Part shown: positions 15,449 to 24,225 of the stretch, piece after piece
Numbering within the stretch: position 1 is the stretch's first letter
Layout: every line of letters starts with the position of its first letter
NCBI RefSeq assembly: GCF_000585375.1
Contig: NZ_KK073874.1
Location: 1,674,001-1,738,000 of the forward strand
DNA length: 64,000 nucleotides
From: Cryptosporangium arvum DSM 44712
GTDB taxonomy: Bacteria > Actinomycetota > Actinomycetes > Mycobacteriales > Cryptosporangiaceae
Direction: 5' to 3'
Made by a program: the position numbers and the translations under genes
Notes under the pieces: model-generated
What the model saw: only the letters and a program-made list of their open reading frames with translations
Database searches by the model: none
Told to the model about the DNA's origin: nothing

Positions 15449-17338
15449 TCAGCGCTGAACGCCTGCGATGAGTTCGCCGGCGCCGGCCCCGGTGACCGCA
15501 GGACCGGGGACAGCCGACGGGGAATCCGCACTCAGCAGCGTCTCCAGCGCGCCCAGCGACAGCAGGCGGAGCAGGCTGTTCAAGCCGGTGAGGTCGGGGT
15601 CGGCCACTACGGTCGCCAGCCCGGTACGCAGCGCCGAGGGCGCCAGCACGCGACTGCCCGTCGGCCCGGCCGTGGCCATCTCGATCAGCGCGTCACCGTG
15701 CCGAGTGAGCAGGCCGACGATGGCGGCTTGGCCGATCCGTTGACCCGCCTGGAGGTGGAACGCGCCCTTCGGGCGGTCGGCCAGTGCCGGGTCGGGCAAC
15801 AGTGGCGTGATTGCCTGCCGGAGGATTCGTTTGTCCCACAGCAGGTCCGGGCGTAGCTCCGGCGGGACTGACAGCGCGTGGGCGACGAGGTCGACGTCGA
15901 GGAAGACCGGACGGCTCTCGGCGGAGAACGCCGCGGCCATGCGGTCCTCGTGCCAGCAGTTGTACTGCTGCAGGCCGGCGCGCATCGCGGTGATCCAGTA
16001 CTCGTACGGATCCGACGGCAAGTCGGGGATCTGGGTCCGTAGCCAGTCGTCGTTGAGCCACTGCTCGGGCAGGTGCTCGCCGAGTGCGCGCGTGGCGCCC
16101 GGTAGCCGGTCGAGTGCGTGCCGCTGCCGTCCGAGGCGGAGCGCGTCGAGAAAGCCGTCCCAGCCGCCGGGCGGGTCGTGGGCGAAGCCCGCGGAGTAGC
16201 CACCGTTGAACTCGTCGCTGCCCTGCCCGGTGAGGACCACGGTGTACGGATCCCCGGCGGTACGTGCGGCGTGCAGCGTCGCCAGTTTGTAGTACTGCTC
16301 CGGCCCGGCGAGCGGTGTCTCGGTGGTGCGCAGCACCCAGCACCAGTCCGCGAGGTCCAGCGCCTGTTCGGTCGTACGGGTGTCGGCGGTTCCCAGCGGC
16401 AGTCCGAGGCCCGCGGCGGCGCGGACCGCAGCGGGGTAGTCGGTGTCCTGCGTGGACGCGGACAACACCGTCCAGGCGGTCAGCTGCCGGTGCTCGGCCG
16501 CCAGAGCGGCGACGGCGACCGAGTCGATACCGCCGGAGAGGAGCAGCGTGACCGGTGCGTCGGACAGGCACGCGCGGTCGACCGCTCGGCGCAGTAGCCG
16601 CCGGTACTCGTCCACGTACTCCTCGGGCTCGGTGACCGGGCCCGTCCCGATCGCCCACGAGTGGTAACGCCGGGAGCCAATCGCTCCCGTCGCCAGGTCG
16701 ACGGTGACGATCGCGCCAGGCGGAACCGTGTGCACGTCCCGGAAGTGGGTGACGTCGTCGCGCAGCACTCCGCGGCGCGCGGACAGGAAGGCCGAGCCCG
16801 TCAGGACATCCGCCCAGTCCGGCTCGGCTGCGACGCGACCGGAAGCGAACAGGCCTTTCAACTCCGACGCGACGTAGAGCCGGTCGCCGCGGACGGCCCA
16901 GAACAGCGGCTTGGTGCCGAACGGATCCCGCACCAGCCGCAGCGTCCGCTCCCGACTGTCCAGAATCACGGCGGCGAACATGCCGCGCAGCTGGGCGAAC
17001 GTCGCGTCGCCGAGAAGCGGGACCAGGTCGGCGAGGACGCGGCAGTCGGCGTCGCTCGCCGGGAGCCGGTGTCGCCGGCGCAGCTCGGCGTGGTTGTAGA
17101 TCTCGCCGTTGACGGCGATGAGCCAGCGGCCGGTCGGGTCGGTGAAGGGCTGCTCCCCGTCGGGGCCACCGTTGACGGTCAACCGCCCGAACCGCATCGC
17201 GGAGTGCGTGGCATCGTTCACGGACGCGGAATCCGGTCCCCGGTGTCGTTGAGCATCGGCCATCGCCGCCGCCGTGCCGCGGTCAGCGAGAACGAGTGGG
17301 CGGTCGCCCAGCGAGAACACCGCAGCGATTCCGCACAC
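15449..17338 (-). CDS. Asparagine-synthetase-like glutamine amidotransferase
   Basis: This 629-residue class II amidotransferase/ATP-dependent synthetase starts at GTG 17338, so the nucleophile Cys follows the initiator (MCGIAAV). Glutaminase landmarks are RHRGPDS (31-37), the oxyanion segment NGEIYNH, and GTKPLF. The synthetase half carries the PP-loop SGGIDS (268-273) and TGQGSDEFNGGYSAGF. These features match AsnB (Asp + Gln + ATP to Asn + Glu), but AsnB-like enzymes also amidate peptides or metabolites. It lies 37 bases behind a zinc-sensor gene and a His-rich protein gene on the same strand, so it seems to be zinc-regulated, which is odd for plain asparagine synthesis. Confidence 0.82.
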   Translation of the reverse strand: MCGIAAVFSLGDRPLVLADRGTAAAMADAQRHRGPDSASVNDATHSAMRFGRLTVNGGPDGEQPFTDPTGRWLIAVNGEIYNHAELRRRHRLPASDADCRVLADLVPLLGDATFAQLRGMFAAVILDSRERTLRLVRDPFGTKPLFWAVRGDRLYVASELKGLFASGRVAAEPDWADVLTGSAFLSARRGVLRDDVTHFRDVHTVPPGAIVTVDLATGAIGSRRYHSWAIGTGPVTEPEEYVDEYRRLLRRAVDRACLSDAPVTLLLSGGIDSVAVAALAAEHRQLTAWTVLSASTQDTDYPAAVRAAAGLGLPLGTADTRTTEQALDLADWCWVLRTTETPLAGPEQYYKLATLHAARTAGDPYTVVLTGQGSDEFNGGYSAGFAHDPPGGWDGFLDALRLGRQRHALDRLPGATRALGEHLPEQWLNDDWLRTQIPDLPSDPYEYWITAMRAGLQQYNCWHEDRMAAAFSAESRPVFLDVDLVAHALSVPPELRPDLLWDKRILRQAITPLLPDPALADRPKGAFHLQAGQRIGQAAIVGLLTRHGDALIEMATAGPTGSRVLAPSALRTGLATVVADPDLTGLNSLLRLLSLGALETLLSADSPSAVPGPAVTGAGAGELIAGVQR

Positions 17339-17375
17339 GCGCCCGACTGTATCCGCGCCGGTGAGGCGGGCTGAG

Positions 17376-17690
17376 TCAGGCGACCTCGTCCGCGTGCCGG
17401 ATGGCGTCCAGGACGATGTGTGCGACGTGGTCGTCGACCAACGAATACTCGATCTCCCGGGCACGCCGGTGCGCCTCGACGACACCGGCGCCGCGCAGGA
17501 TCCGCAAGTGCTGGGACACCAGCGGCTGACTCGCCTCGAGCGCTGCGACCAGCGCGTGGACCGGCTTGGGTCCTTCGGCCAGCTCACGCACGATGCCCAG
17601 CCTGATCGGCGCGGCGAGTGCGCGGAGCAGGTCGCTCGCCGGTTGCAGTCGCTGGGTCACCCCGTCCGGGGGTGGCGGGCCGACCGTCAT
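17376..17690 (-). CDS. ArsR/SmtB-family zinc sensor repressor
   Basis: A 104-residue winged-helix repressor. The recognition helix region is QPLVSQHLRILRGAGVV (55-71). The last helix carries the exact SmtB/CzrA alpha-5 zinc motif D-x-H-x10-H-x2-E: Asp86, His88, His99 and Glu102. That site binds Zn(II) (or Co) across the dimer and releases DNA, so this protein should derepress its targets in zinc excess. No alpha-3 cysteine site is present. The gene lies between the His-rich protein gene (56 bases upstream) and the AsnB-like gene. It is likely autoregulated through the AT-rich motifs at 17699 and 18083. Confidence 0.85.
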   Translation of the reverse strand: MTVGPPPPDGVTQRLQPASDLLRALAAPIRLGIVRELAEGPKPVHALVAALEASQPLVSQHLRILRGAGVVEAHRRAREIEYSLVDDHVAHIVLDAIRHADEVA

Positions 17691-17698
17691 ATGCAGAA

Positions 17699-17706
17699 AT
17701 TAGCAT
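17699..17706. promoter_or_regulatory. ATTAGCAT motif before the zinc sensor
   Basis: The octamer ATTAGCAT (within GAAATTAGCATTCTTC) lies 9 bases before the sensor start codon and recurs at 18083-18090 before the His-rich protein gene. Two copies in the only AT-rich spots of this operon suggest the sensor's half-site. This is inference from recurrence. Confidence 0.35.
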
Positions 17707-17746
17707 TCTTCACTACCGGTGACGACGGCCGTGCCCACCGCTGCCG

Positions 17747-18049
17747 TCAGTGGTCGTCCCAGTGGCCGTCGTGCGGAGCGTGACGGTGGCCGTCGTGGAC
17801 GTAATCGGTGTGGTCCCCGTGGCTGACCGCCGGGTGGCCGCAGTCCGTGCCGTGCTCGTGCGCATGCTCGGCGTGGACCCGGTGGGCCACGGGCTCGCAC
17901 TCGTCGACGTGGTCTTCGTGGACACGATGGACGTGGCCGTCGTGCGCGTAGTCGGTGTGGTCCTCGTGCGCGAACGCGGTGTGGCCGCAGGTGTCGCCGT
18001 GCTGGTGGTCGTGCTCGGTGTGGGGCTTGTGGGCAACGGGCGTGGTCAT
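17747..18049 (-). CDS. Histidine-rich metal-binding protein with internal duplication
   Basis: A 100-residue soluble protein with 27 histidines, many Asp/Glu and three Cys. Two 21-residue units starting CGH and ending HDGHxH (residues 21-41 and 70-90) share the core DHTDY, so half the protein is a duplication. There is no signal peptide or membrane segment. Such proteins act as zinc or nickel buffers or stores. The revised-strand ribosome site AGAGGA precedes ATG 18049. It is first in the operon with the SmtB-like sensor, which supports a role in zinc excess, although storage for later starvation is also possible. Confidence 0.8.
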   Translation of the reverse strand: MTTPVAHKPHTEHDHQHGDTCGHTAFAHEDHTDYAHDGHVHRVHEDHVDECEPVAHRVHAEHAHEHGTDCGHPAVSHGDHTDYVHDGHRHAPHDGHWDDH

Positions 18050-18079
18050 GCCAGGTCCTCTCTTCGACTAAGACATAGT

Positions 18080-18112
18080 GACATTAGCATATATTGATTT
18101 CCTTATATGTCG
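18080..18112. promoter_or_regulatory. AT-rich promoter/operator of the zinc-excess operon
   Basis: This 33-base stretch is far more AT-rich than its surroundings. It holds the ATTAGCAT motif (18083-18090) and is bounded by GACAT and ATGTC as an imperfect inverted repeat. It lies about 30-60 bases before the His-rich protein start and is the best candidate promoter and SmtB-type operator. The following gap to 18296 (about 180 bases, very GC-rich) shows no supportable gene. Confidence 0.4.
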
Positions 18113-18296
18113 GCGGCGAAGCGGCGGGCGGTGAGGCGACGCCCCGGTCCGCGATCGGCTCGTGGTCGTCGCTCGCGTGGACCGCGCGCAGGAGGGCCGG
18201 GCCGCCCTCGCGGGTCCGGTCGGCGAGCGCGTGCGGGTCGGCGGGGCGCTGGGGGCGCGTCGAGGGTCGCCGGCGCATGTCCTACCGTAGAGCACA

Positions 18297-18311
18297 TGAC
18301 AATCATTTTCG
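18297..18311. promoter_or_regulatory. Zur-like operator before the ribosomal protein operon
   Basis: TGACAATCATTTTCG matches 12 of 15 positions of TGAAAATGATTTTCA. It lies 13 bases before the ATG of the rpmB remnant (18325), the expected place for Zur control of the cysteine-free ribosomal protein genes. Confidence 0.65.
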
Positions 18312-18324
18312 ATAACTCGATGCG

Positions 18325-18399
18325 ATGAGTACGCGCTGCCAGGTGACCGGGGTCGAGTCGGTGGTCGCTGAAATCCGGGCGCGGGGGGAGAAGGTCTGA
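18325..18399 (+). pseudogene. rpmB: rpmB (ribosomal protein L28) reduced to 24 codons by an in-frame internal deletion
   Basis: The 24-codon ORF reads MSTRCQVTG followed directly by [15 protein letters not shown]. The first nine residues are the normal L28 start (MS..CQVTG). The last fifteen are its normal end, where '(G)[15 protein letters not shown]' closes bacterial L28. About 50 central residues, including the RNA-binding core, are missing. The frame, start codon and stop codon are intact, and the stop overlaps the rpmG start (TGATG). The product cannot be a ribosomal protein, but its translation may still couple ribosomes into rpmG. Confidence 0.82.
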
Positions 18400-18563
18400 T
18401 GGCGCGCAACGAGATCCGGCCGATCATCAAGCTCCGCTCCACAGCCGGGACCGGCTACACGTACGTGACCCGCAAGAACCGCCGCAACGACCCGAACCGG
18501 CTGACGCTGCGCAAGTACGACCCGGTCGTCAAACGGCACGTCGAGTTCCGGGAGGAGCGCTGA
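18399..18563 (+). CDS. rpmG: Ribosomal protein L33, cysteine-free (zinc-independent) paralogue
   Basis: A 54-residue bL33 starting [20 protein letters not shown] and containing [19 protein letters not shown]. The CxxC pairs that hold zinc in the C+ form are absent (no Cys at all). In actinobacteria, Zur represses such C- paralogues, which replace zinc-containing L33 under starvation and so free zinc. ATG 18399 overlaps the rpmB-remnant stop, and its stop overlaps rpsN (TGATG). Confidence 0.93.
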   Translation: MARNEIRPIIKLRSTAGTGYTYVTRKNRRNDPNRLTLRKYDPVVKRHVEFREER

Positions 18564-18868
18564 TGGCCAAGAAGAGCAAGATCGCTCGCGACGCGCGGCG
18601 GCGGGTGATCGTCGCCCGCTACGCCGAGCGCCGCGCGGAACTCAAGCGGACGATCGCCGATCCGCGCGCGACGGACGACGACCGGGCCGCGGCCGTCGCT
18701 GAGCTGGCGCGCCAGCCCCGGGACGCCAGCCGTACCCGCGTCCGCAACCGCGACGCCGTCGACGGCCGTCCGCGCGGGCACCTGCGGAAGTTCGGGCTGT
18801 CCCGGGTGCGGTTCCGGCAGATGGCCCACGCCGGCGAGCTACCCGGCATCAGCAAGTCGAGCTGGTAG
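18563..18868 (+). CDS. rpsN: Ribosomal protein S14, long cysteine-free form
   Basis: This 101-residue uS14 is of the long, zinc-independent type. [20 protein letters not shown] leads in, and the conserved end [20 protein letters not shown] with LPGISKSSW closes it. The short zinc-type S14 (61 residues with CxxC...CxxC) is not present here. It is translationally coupled to rpmG and is expected to be induced by zinc starvation. Confidence 0.95.
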   Translation: MAKKSKIARDARRRVIVARYAERRAELKRTIADPRATDDDRAAAVAELARQPRDASRTRVRNRDAVDGRPRGHLRKFGLSRVRFRQMAHAGELPGISKSSW

Positions 18869-18876
18869 GAGATCTG

Positions 18877-20260
<1,384 letters not shown>

Positions 20261-20263
20261 CGC

Positions 20264-21154
20264 TCAGGCCTCCGGGATCGCGCGGCCGAAGGTGGCGAGC
20301 GTGACGTCGGTCGGCTCCGGGCCACCGCGCTTGCCGGTCTCCAGGCCGTCGATCGCGGCCAGCTCGGCGTCGGTGAGCCGGAAGCCGAAGACGTCGAAGT
20401 TCTCGGCGATGCGGGCCGGCTTCACCGACTTCGGGATCACCTGGCGGCCCTGCTGGAGGTGCCAGCGCAGCATCACCTGGGCCGGGGACTTGTCGTGCTC
20501 CTTCGCGATCCGGCCGATCGTCGGGTCGTCGAGGGTGCTGGTGTGGCCGGACTCGCGGTAGAAGGTGATCCCACCGATCGGCGCCCACGCCTGCGTGAGG
20601 ATGCCGTGCGCACGCCCGAACTCCTGCACCTCGCGCTGCTGGAAGTACGGGTGCACCTCGATCTGGTTGACCGCAGGGACGACGCCCGCGGTGTCCAGCA
20701 GCGCGGTCAGGTGGTCGACCATGAAGTTGCTGACGCCGATCGCGCGCACTGCGTCGTCGGCCAAGAGCTTTTCCAGGGCGCGGTAGGCGCCGAGTGTGCG
20801 GTCGAAGTCCGACGGGAGGGCCTGGTGCAGGATCAGTAGGTCGATCCGGTCGAGGCCGAGCTTGCGGGTGGCCTTCTCGAAGCCGTGCAACGTCTCGTCG
20901 TAGCCGTAGTCGCTGATCCAGATCTTCGTCTCGACGAAGACCTCGTCGCGGGCGGGACCGGAGTCGGCGATGGCCTCGCCGACCTGGCGTTCGTTGCCGT
21001 ACGCGGCGGCCGTGTCGATGTGCCGGTAACCGGTCTCCAGCGCCGCGGAGACAGCGGTGCGGGTCGCCTCCGGCGGGGTCTGGAACACGCCGAGCCCCAA
21101 CGCGGGGATCTCGACGCCGTTGTTGAGCGTCAGAGCGGGAGTGTTTTCCGGCAT
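20264..21154 (-). CDS. Aldo/keto reductase, 2,5-diketo-D-gluconate-reductase-like
   Basis: A 296-residue AKR5-type reductase. Landmarks are LNNGVEIPALGLGVFQ, catalytic DTAAAYGNE (Asp/Tyr), ETKIW (Lys) and LILHQALP (His). IPKSVKPARIAEN for NADPH binding and FDVFGFRLTDAEL near the end are typical. Family members reduce diketogluconate, methylglyoxal or aromatic aldehydes. It is the first gene of a two-gene operon, with a regulator gene 31 bases upstream on the same strand. Confidence 0.88.
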   Translation of the reverse strand: MPENTPALTLNNGVEIPALGLGVFQTPPEATRTAVSAALETGYRHIDTAAAYGNERQVGEAIADSGPARDEVFVETKIWISDYGYDETLHGFEKATRKLGLDRIDLLILHQALPSDFDRTLGAYRALEKLLADDAVRAIGVSNFMVDHLTALLDTAGVVPAVNQIEVHPYFQQREVQEFGRAHGILTQAWAPIGGITFYRESGHTSTLDDPTIGRIAKEHDKSPAQVMLRWHLQQGRQVIPKSVKPARIAENFDVFGFRLTDAELAAIDGLETGKRGGPEPTDVTLATFGRAIPEA

Positions 21155-21185
21155 GGTTGAGCCCTCGGAAGTAGGGAAGTGCGGG

Positions 21186-22049
21186 TCACTTCGCGGTGAG
21201 ATCGTGGGTCGCGGCCCAGCTGGCGAGCATCTTCAGCCCGTCGGCGGCGGGCGTTCCCGCGGCCGCGGTGTAGACGTTGAGCCGCAGCCCGGGTTCGGAC
21301 GGGAATTCCATGGCCTGGTAGTCGAGGTCGAGCCGGCCGACGACCGGGTGGTGCAGCCGCTTCTGGCCGCTGCGGTGATATTTGACGTCGTGCGAGGCCC
21401 AGCGCTGACGGAAGACCTCGCTGCGGGTGGAGAGTTCCCCGACCAGTTCGATCAATGCACGGTCGTGGGGATCACGTCCGGCCTCCAGCCGCAGCATCGC
21501 GGCGGCGTCGTCGGCGATCCGGTCCCAGTCGACGAAGAACTCCCGCGCCGCCGGATCCAGGTAGACGAAGCGGCTGGTGTTCGCCGGCCGCCGCGGATCC
21601 GCCAGGACCGGCGCGTACAGGGCCCGAGCCAACCGATTCATCGCGACGATGTCGAAGCGCGCGTTGCGGACCCACGCCGGAGCGTCCGTCATCGCGTCCA
21701 GAACCTGCTGGACCACCGGCCGGACGCTCGTCGGCTGAGCCCGCCGGGGCCGGGTCTCCGGCCCCGCGGCTCTGGCCAACGCGAACAGGTGCTCACGCTC
21801 GGCCTCGTCCAGCCGGAGCGCCAGGGCGAGCGAGTCGAGCACGCTCTCCGAGGCGCCGGCGAGGTTCCCGCGCTCCATCCGGACGTAGTAGTCGATCGAA
21901 ACCCCGGCCAGCAGCGCGACCTCTTCCCGGCGCAGCCCTTTCACCCGCCGGTGACCGCCGTAGACCGGAAGCCCGGCCTGTTCCGGCGTGATGCGCGCGC
22001 GCCGCGAGGACAGGAACTCGCGGATCTCCGCGCGGTCGATCGGGGCCAT
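21186..22049 (-). CDS. XRE-family regulator with MmyB-like ligand domain
   Basis: This 287-residue protein has a helix-turn-helix at about residues 20-80 (VKGLRREEVALLAGVSIDYY, VRMERG) followed by an MmyB-like PAS-type domain (NARFDIVAMNRLARALY, ending in VYTAAAGTPAADGL). Such proteins bind fatty-acid-like ligands and usually control neighbouring oxidoreductases. ATG 22049 was chosen by alignment of the domain start; an upstream GTG at 22094 is possible. It lies on the same strand as both aldo/keto reductase genes and probably controls them. Confidence 0.85.
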   Translation of the reverse strand: MAPIDRAEIREFLSSRRARITPEQAGLPVYGGHRRVKGLRREEVALLAGVSIDYYVRMERGNLAGASESVLDSLALALRLDEAEREHLFALARAAGPETRPRRAQPTSVRPVVQQVLDAMTDAPAWVRNARFDIVAMNRLARALYAPVLADPRRPANTSRFVYLDPAAREFFVDWDRIADDAAAMLRLEAGRDPHDRALIELVGELSTRSEVFRQRWASHDVKYHRSGQKRLHHPVVGRLDLDYQAMEFPSEPGLRLNVYTAAAGTPAADGLKMLASWAATHDLTAK

Positions 22050-22134
22050 GTCTCCACGGTAGGCCGCGTGTCGCGATGAGGGAGGGTCTGTCATTACCCC
22101 TGAGCGGCGGTCCTCCGGCCGGGCCGCCTGACGT

Positions 22135-23154
22135 TCAGCCGGGGCCGCTCCGGCGGGCCTGGCTCGGGGTCTCGTTCGTCCAGCGCTTGTACGCGCGGCG
22201 GAATTCGCGCGGATCGCTGTAGCCGAGCTCGGCCGCGATCGCCGTGATCGAGCGGCGGGTGTTCGAGAGCAACGTGTCCGCGTGCCGGCGTCGCACCCGG
22301 TCCTGGATCTCGCCGAAGCCCTGCCCGGCCTCGGCCAGGCGGCGGTGCAGGGTGCGGGGGCTGACGCCGAGTTCGCCCGCGACCTGCGTCGCCGTCTTCC
22401 GGGCGCGGAGGTCGGTGCGGAGCGCGCCCTCGACCGCGGCGACCAGGGCGTCCACCGGATCCGGGTCGAGCAGCGCCCGGGTGGCGCTCAGCGCCGCCTC
22501 GAAGTGGGTCGCGTTCGCGGTGGGGATGCGGCGCGTCTCCAGGGTGCGGGGGAGGGTCAGCGTCGTGCGGTCGCTGTCGAAGGTGACCGGGAAGCGCCAG
22601 AGCCGCGCGTACGCCGACGCCCAGGGCGGCGGTGGGTACGTCAGGGCCGCGGCCGTCGGCCCCGAGGACGTGCCGAACGTGAGCCGGATCAGCGTCACGA
22701 TCCCGGCGAACGCCTCCTCGGTGAGGAAGACCAGCAGGTCCGGCTCCCGAGTGCGGGGGACGAGTTCGACGACGGTCTCCTCGTCGGTGTGGGTGCTGAA
22801 GAAGTCCACGAGCGTGCCCGACCCCTGGTGGTAGTCGAGCGCGACGCGGATGGCCTCGGCGACGGTGGCGGCCGAGCGCATCGCGGTCCCGAGCGGCCCC
22901 CAGGTGAGCAGGGGGTCCCGGTTGCCGATCAGCAGCCCGAGCGGCCCGGCCGGCAGCGCGGTCAGCGCCCGGCGGATCACGGTGACCGCCTGCCGGTAGG
23001 ACACCAGCGTGCCGGGTTCCTCCAGCCGGGCCCGGTCCAGCCCGGTCCCGGCGAACCAGCCGCCGGTGGCGACCTCGTGCTGGTCGGCGACGTCGAGCAG
23101 GCCGGTGAGCACCCCCGGCGGGATGGTGGCCCGCGAGAGCGTCCGGTCCTCCAT
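22135..23154 (-). CDS. AraC-family transcriptional regulator (OruR/ArgR-like arrangement)
   Basis: A 339-residue regulator. It has an N-terminal arabinose-PCD-like domain (about 10-190; PLLTWGPLGTAMRSAATVAEA, VDFFSTH) and a C-terminal AraC DNA-binding domain with two helix-turn-helix units (KTATQVAGELGVSPRTLHRR; SITAIAAELGYSDPREFRRA). This two-part layout matches regulators such as OruR of amino-acid or amine catabolism. ATG 23154 is preceded by GAGGA. It is divergent from the operon at 23290, which includes an amine oxidase and an aldehyde dehydrogenase, and likely activates it. Confidence 0.88.
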   Translation of the reverse strand: MEDRTLSRATIPPGVLTGLLDVADQHEVATGGWFAGTGLDRARLEEPGTLVSYRQAVTVIRRALTALPAGPLGLLIGNRDPLLTWGPLGTAMRSAATVAEAIRVALDYHQGSGTLVDFFSTHTDEETVVELVPRTREPDLLVFLTEEAFAGIVTLIRLTFGTSSGPTAAALTYPPPPWASAYARLWRFPVTFDSDRTTLTLPRTLETRRIPTANATHFEAALSATRALLDPDPVDALVAAVEGALRTDLRARKTATQVAGELGVSPRTLHRRLAEAGQGFGEIQDRVRRRHADTLLSNTRRSITAIAAELGYSDPREFRRAYKRWTNETPSQARRSGPG

Positions 23155-23289
23155 GCGCCCGTCCTCGGAGGTAGGTCTTCGCGCCACGACGGGGGGCAAT
23201 GTTGCCACAAGCGTCACGCGACGCGCATCAACCTGCGGTTTCGTCCTTACGGTCTCCCCACATTCGCGCATCGACGCTGAGGAGAACCG

Positions 23290-24225
23290 ATGAGGATCGG
23301 CTGCGTGGGCGTCCACGTCCTCGACCATCTGGTGATCGGCATCGAGTCGATCCCCGAACACGGCGGTGGGCAACTCGTCGAGACGATCCGGCTCAGCGCC
23401 GCCGGCACCGCCGGGGGGACGGCGCTGGTCGCGGCTCGCCTCGGGGCCGAGGTCCGCAGCATCGGAGTGATCGGCACCGACGCGCTCGGCGACACCCTGC
23501 TCGCGCTGCTGGCCCGCGACGGCGTCGACACCGGCGGACTGGTGCGCACCGACGGCCACCAGACGTCGGCCTCGGTGCTGCCGATCCGGCCCGGCGGCGA
23601 CCGCCCGGCCTGGCACTGCATCGGTGCCAACGGGGCGTTCACCATCGACGACGTCCGCGACGAGCAGCTCCACGACCTGACCCACCTGCACCTCGGCGGC
23701 CCGGAGTTCCTCGGCGGCGACGCGGCGGCCCGGCTGTTGCGGCGCGCGCACGAGCGGGGCACGACGACGTCGGTCGACGTCCTGGCACCCGGCGATCCCG
23801 GGCTGCTGGCGTGGATCGCGGCCGCGCTGCCCTACACCGACTACCTGCTCCCCAACGACGAACAGGTCCGCGGTTTCACCGGCGCGACCGACCTGGTCGA
23901 CGGCGCGCGGGCCCTGGTGGAGCGGGGTGCCGCCTGCGTCGCGGTCACGCGGGGAGCGCGTGGTGCGCTGGTGGTCACCGACGACCAGGTCGTCGACGTG
24001 CCCGCCTACGCCACGCGGGTCGTCGACACCAGCGGATGCGGCGACGCCTTCAGCGCGGGCTTCCTGCGCGGCCGGTCGCTCGGGTTCGACCTGCGTGGGT
24101 CCGCCGAGCTCGGCTGCGCGACCGCGGCCCAGGTCGCCGGTGGCCTCGGCACCGACGCGGGCACCTACACGCTCGACGACGTGCTGGCCTTCGCGGCGAC
24201 CGCGGACCGGCTGCCGGTCCGATGA
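23290..24225 (+). CDS. PfkB-family carbohydrate/nucleoside kinase
   Basis: This 311-residue ribokinase-fold kinase has the substrate di-Gly region AAGTAGGTALVAARLGAEV and the second PfkB signature DTSGCGDAFSAGFL with the catalytic Asp (in GCGDAF). It phosphorylates a sugar or nucleoside; the exact substrate cannot be read. It is first in a five-gene operon with overlapping stops and starts (ATGA at 24222), divergent from the AraC regulator. A kinase is an unexpected partner for amine oxidation genes. Confidence 0.88.
   Translation: MRIGCVGVHVLDHLVIGIESIPEHGGGQLVETIRLSAAGTAGGTALVAARLGAEVRSIGVIGTDALGDTLLALLARDGVDTGGLVRTDGHQTSASVLPIRPGGDRPAWHCIGANGAFTIDDVRDEQLHDLTHLHLGGPEFLGGDAAARLLRRAHERGTTTSVDVLAPGDPGLLAWIAAALPYTDYLLPNDEQVRGFTGATDLVDGARALVERGAACVAVTRGARGALVVTDDQVVDVPAYATRVVDTSGCGDAFSAGFLRGRSLGFDLRGSAELGCATAAQVAGGLGTDAGTYTLDDVLAFAATADRLPVR

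Noticed and set aside
15449..17338. Lasso-peptide cyclase (asparagine-synthetase-like)
   Set aside because: The protein keeps Cys2 and a complete glutaminase domain, and no lasso precursor, B-protein or RRE gene is adjacent.
18084..18278. Small minus-strand frame of 64 codons between the His-rich gene and the ribosomal operon
   Set aside because: It has no recognisable domain, its end crosses the AT-rich promoter, and its composition is like other shadow frames.
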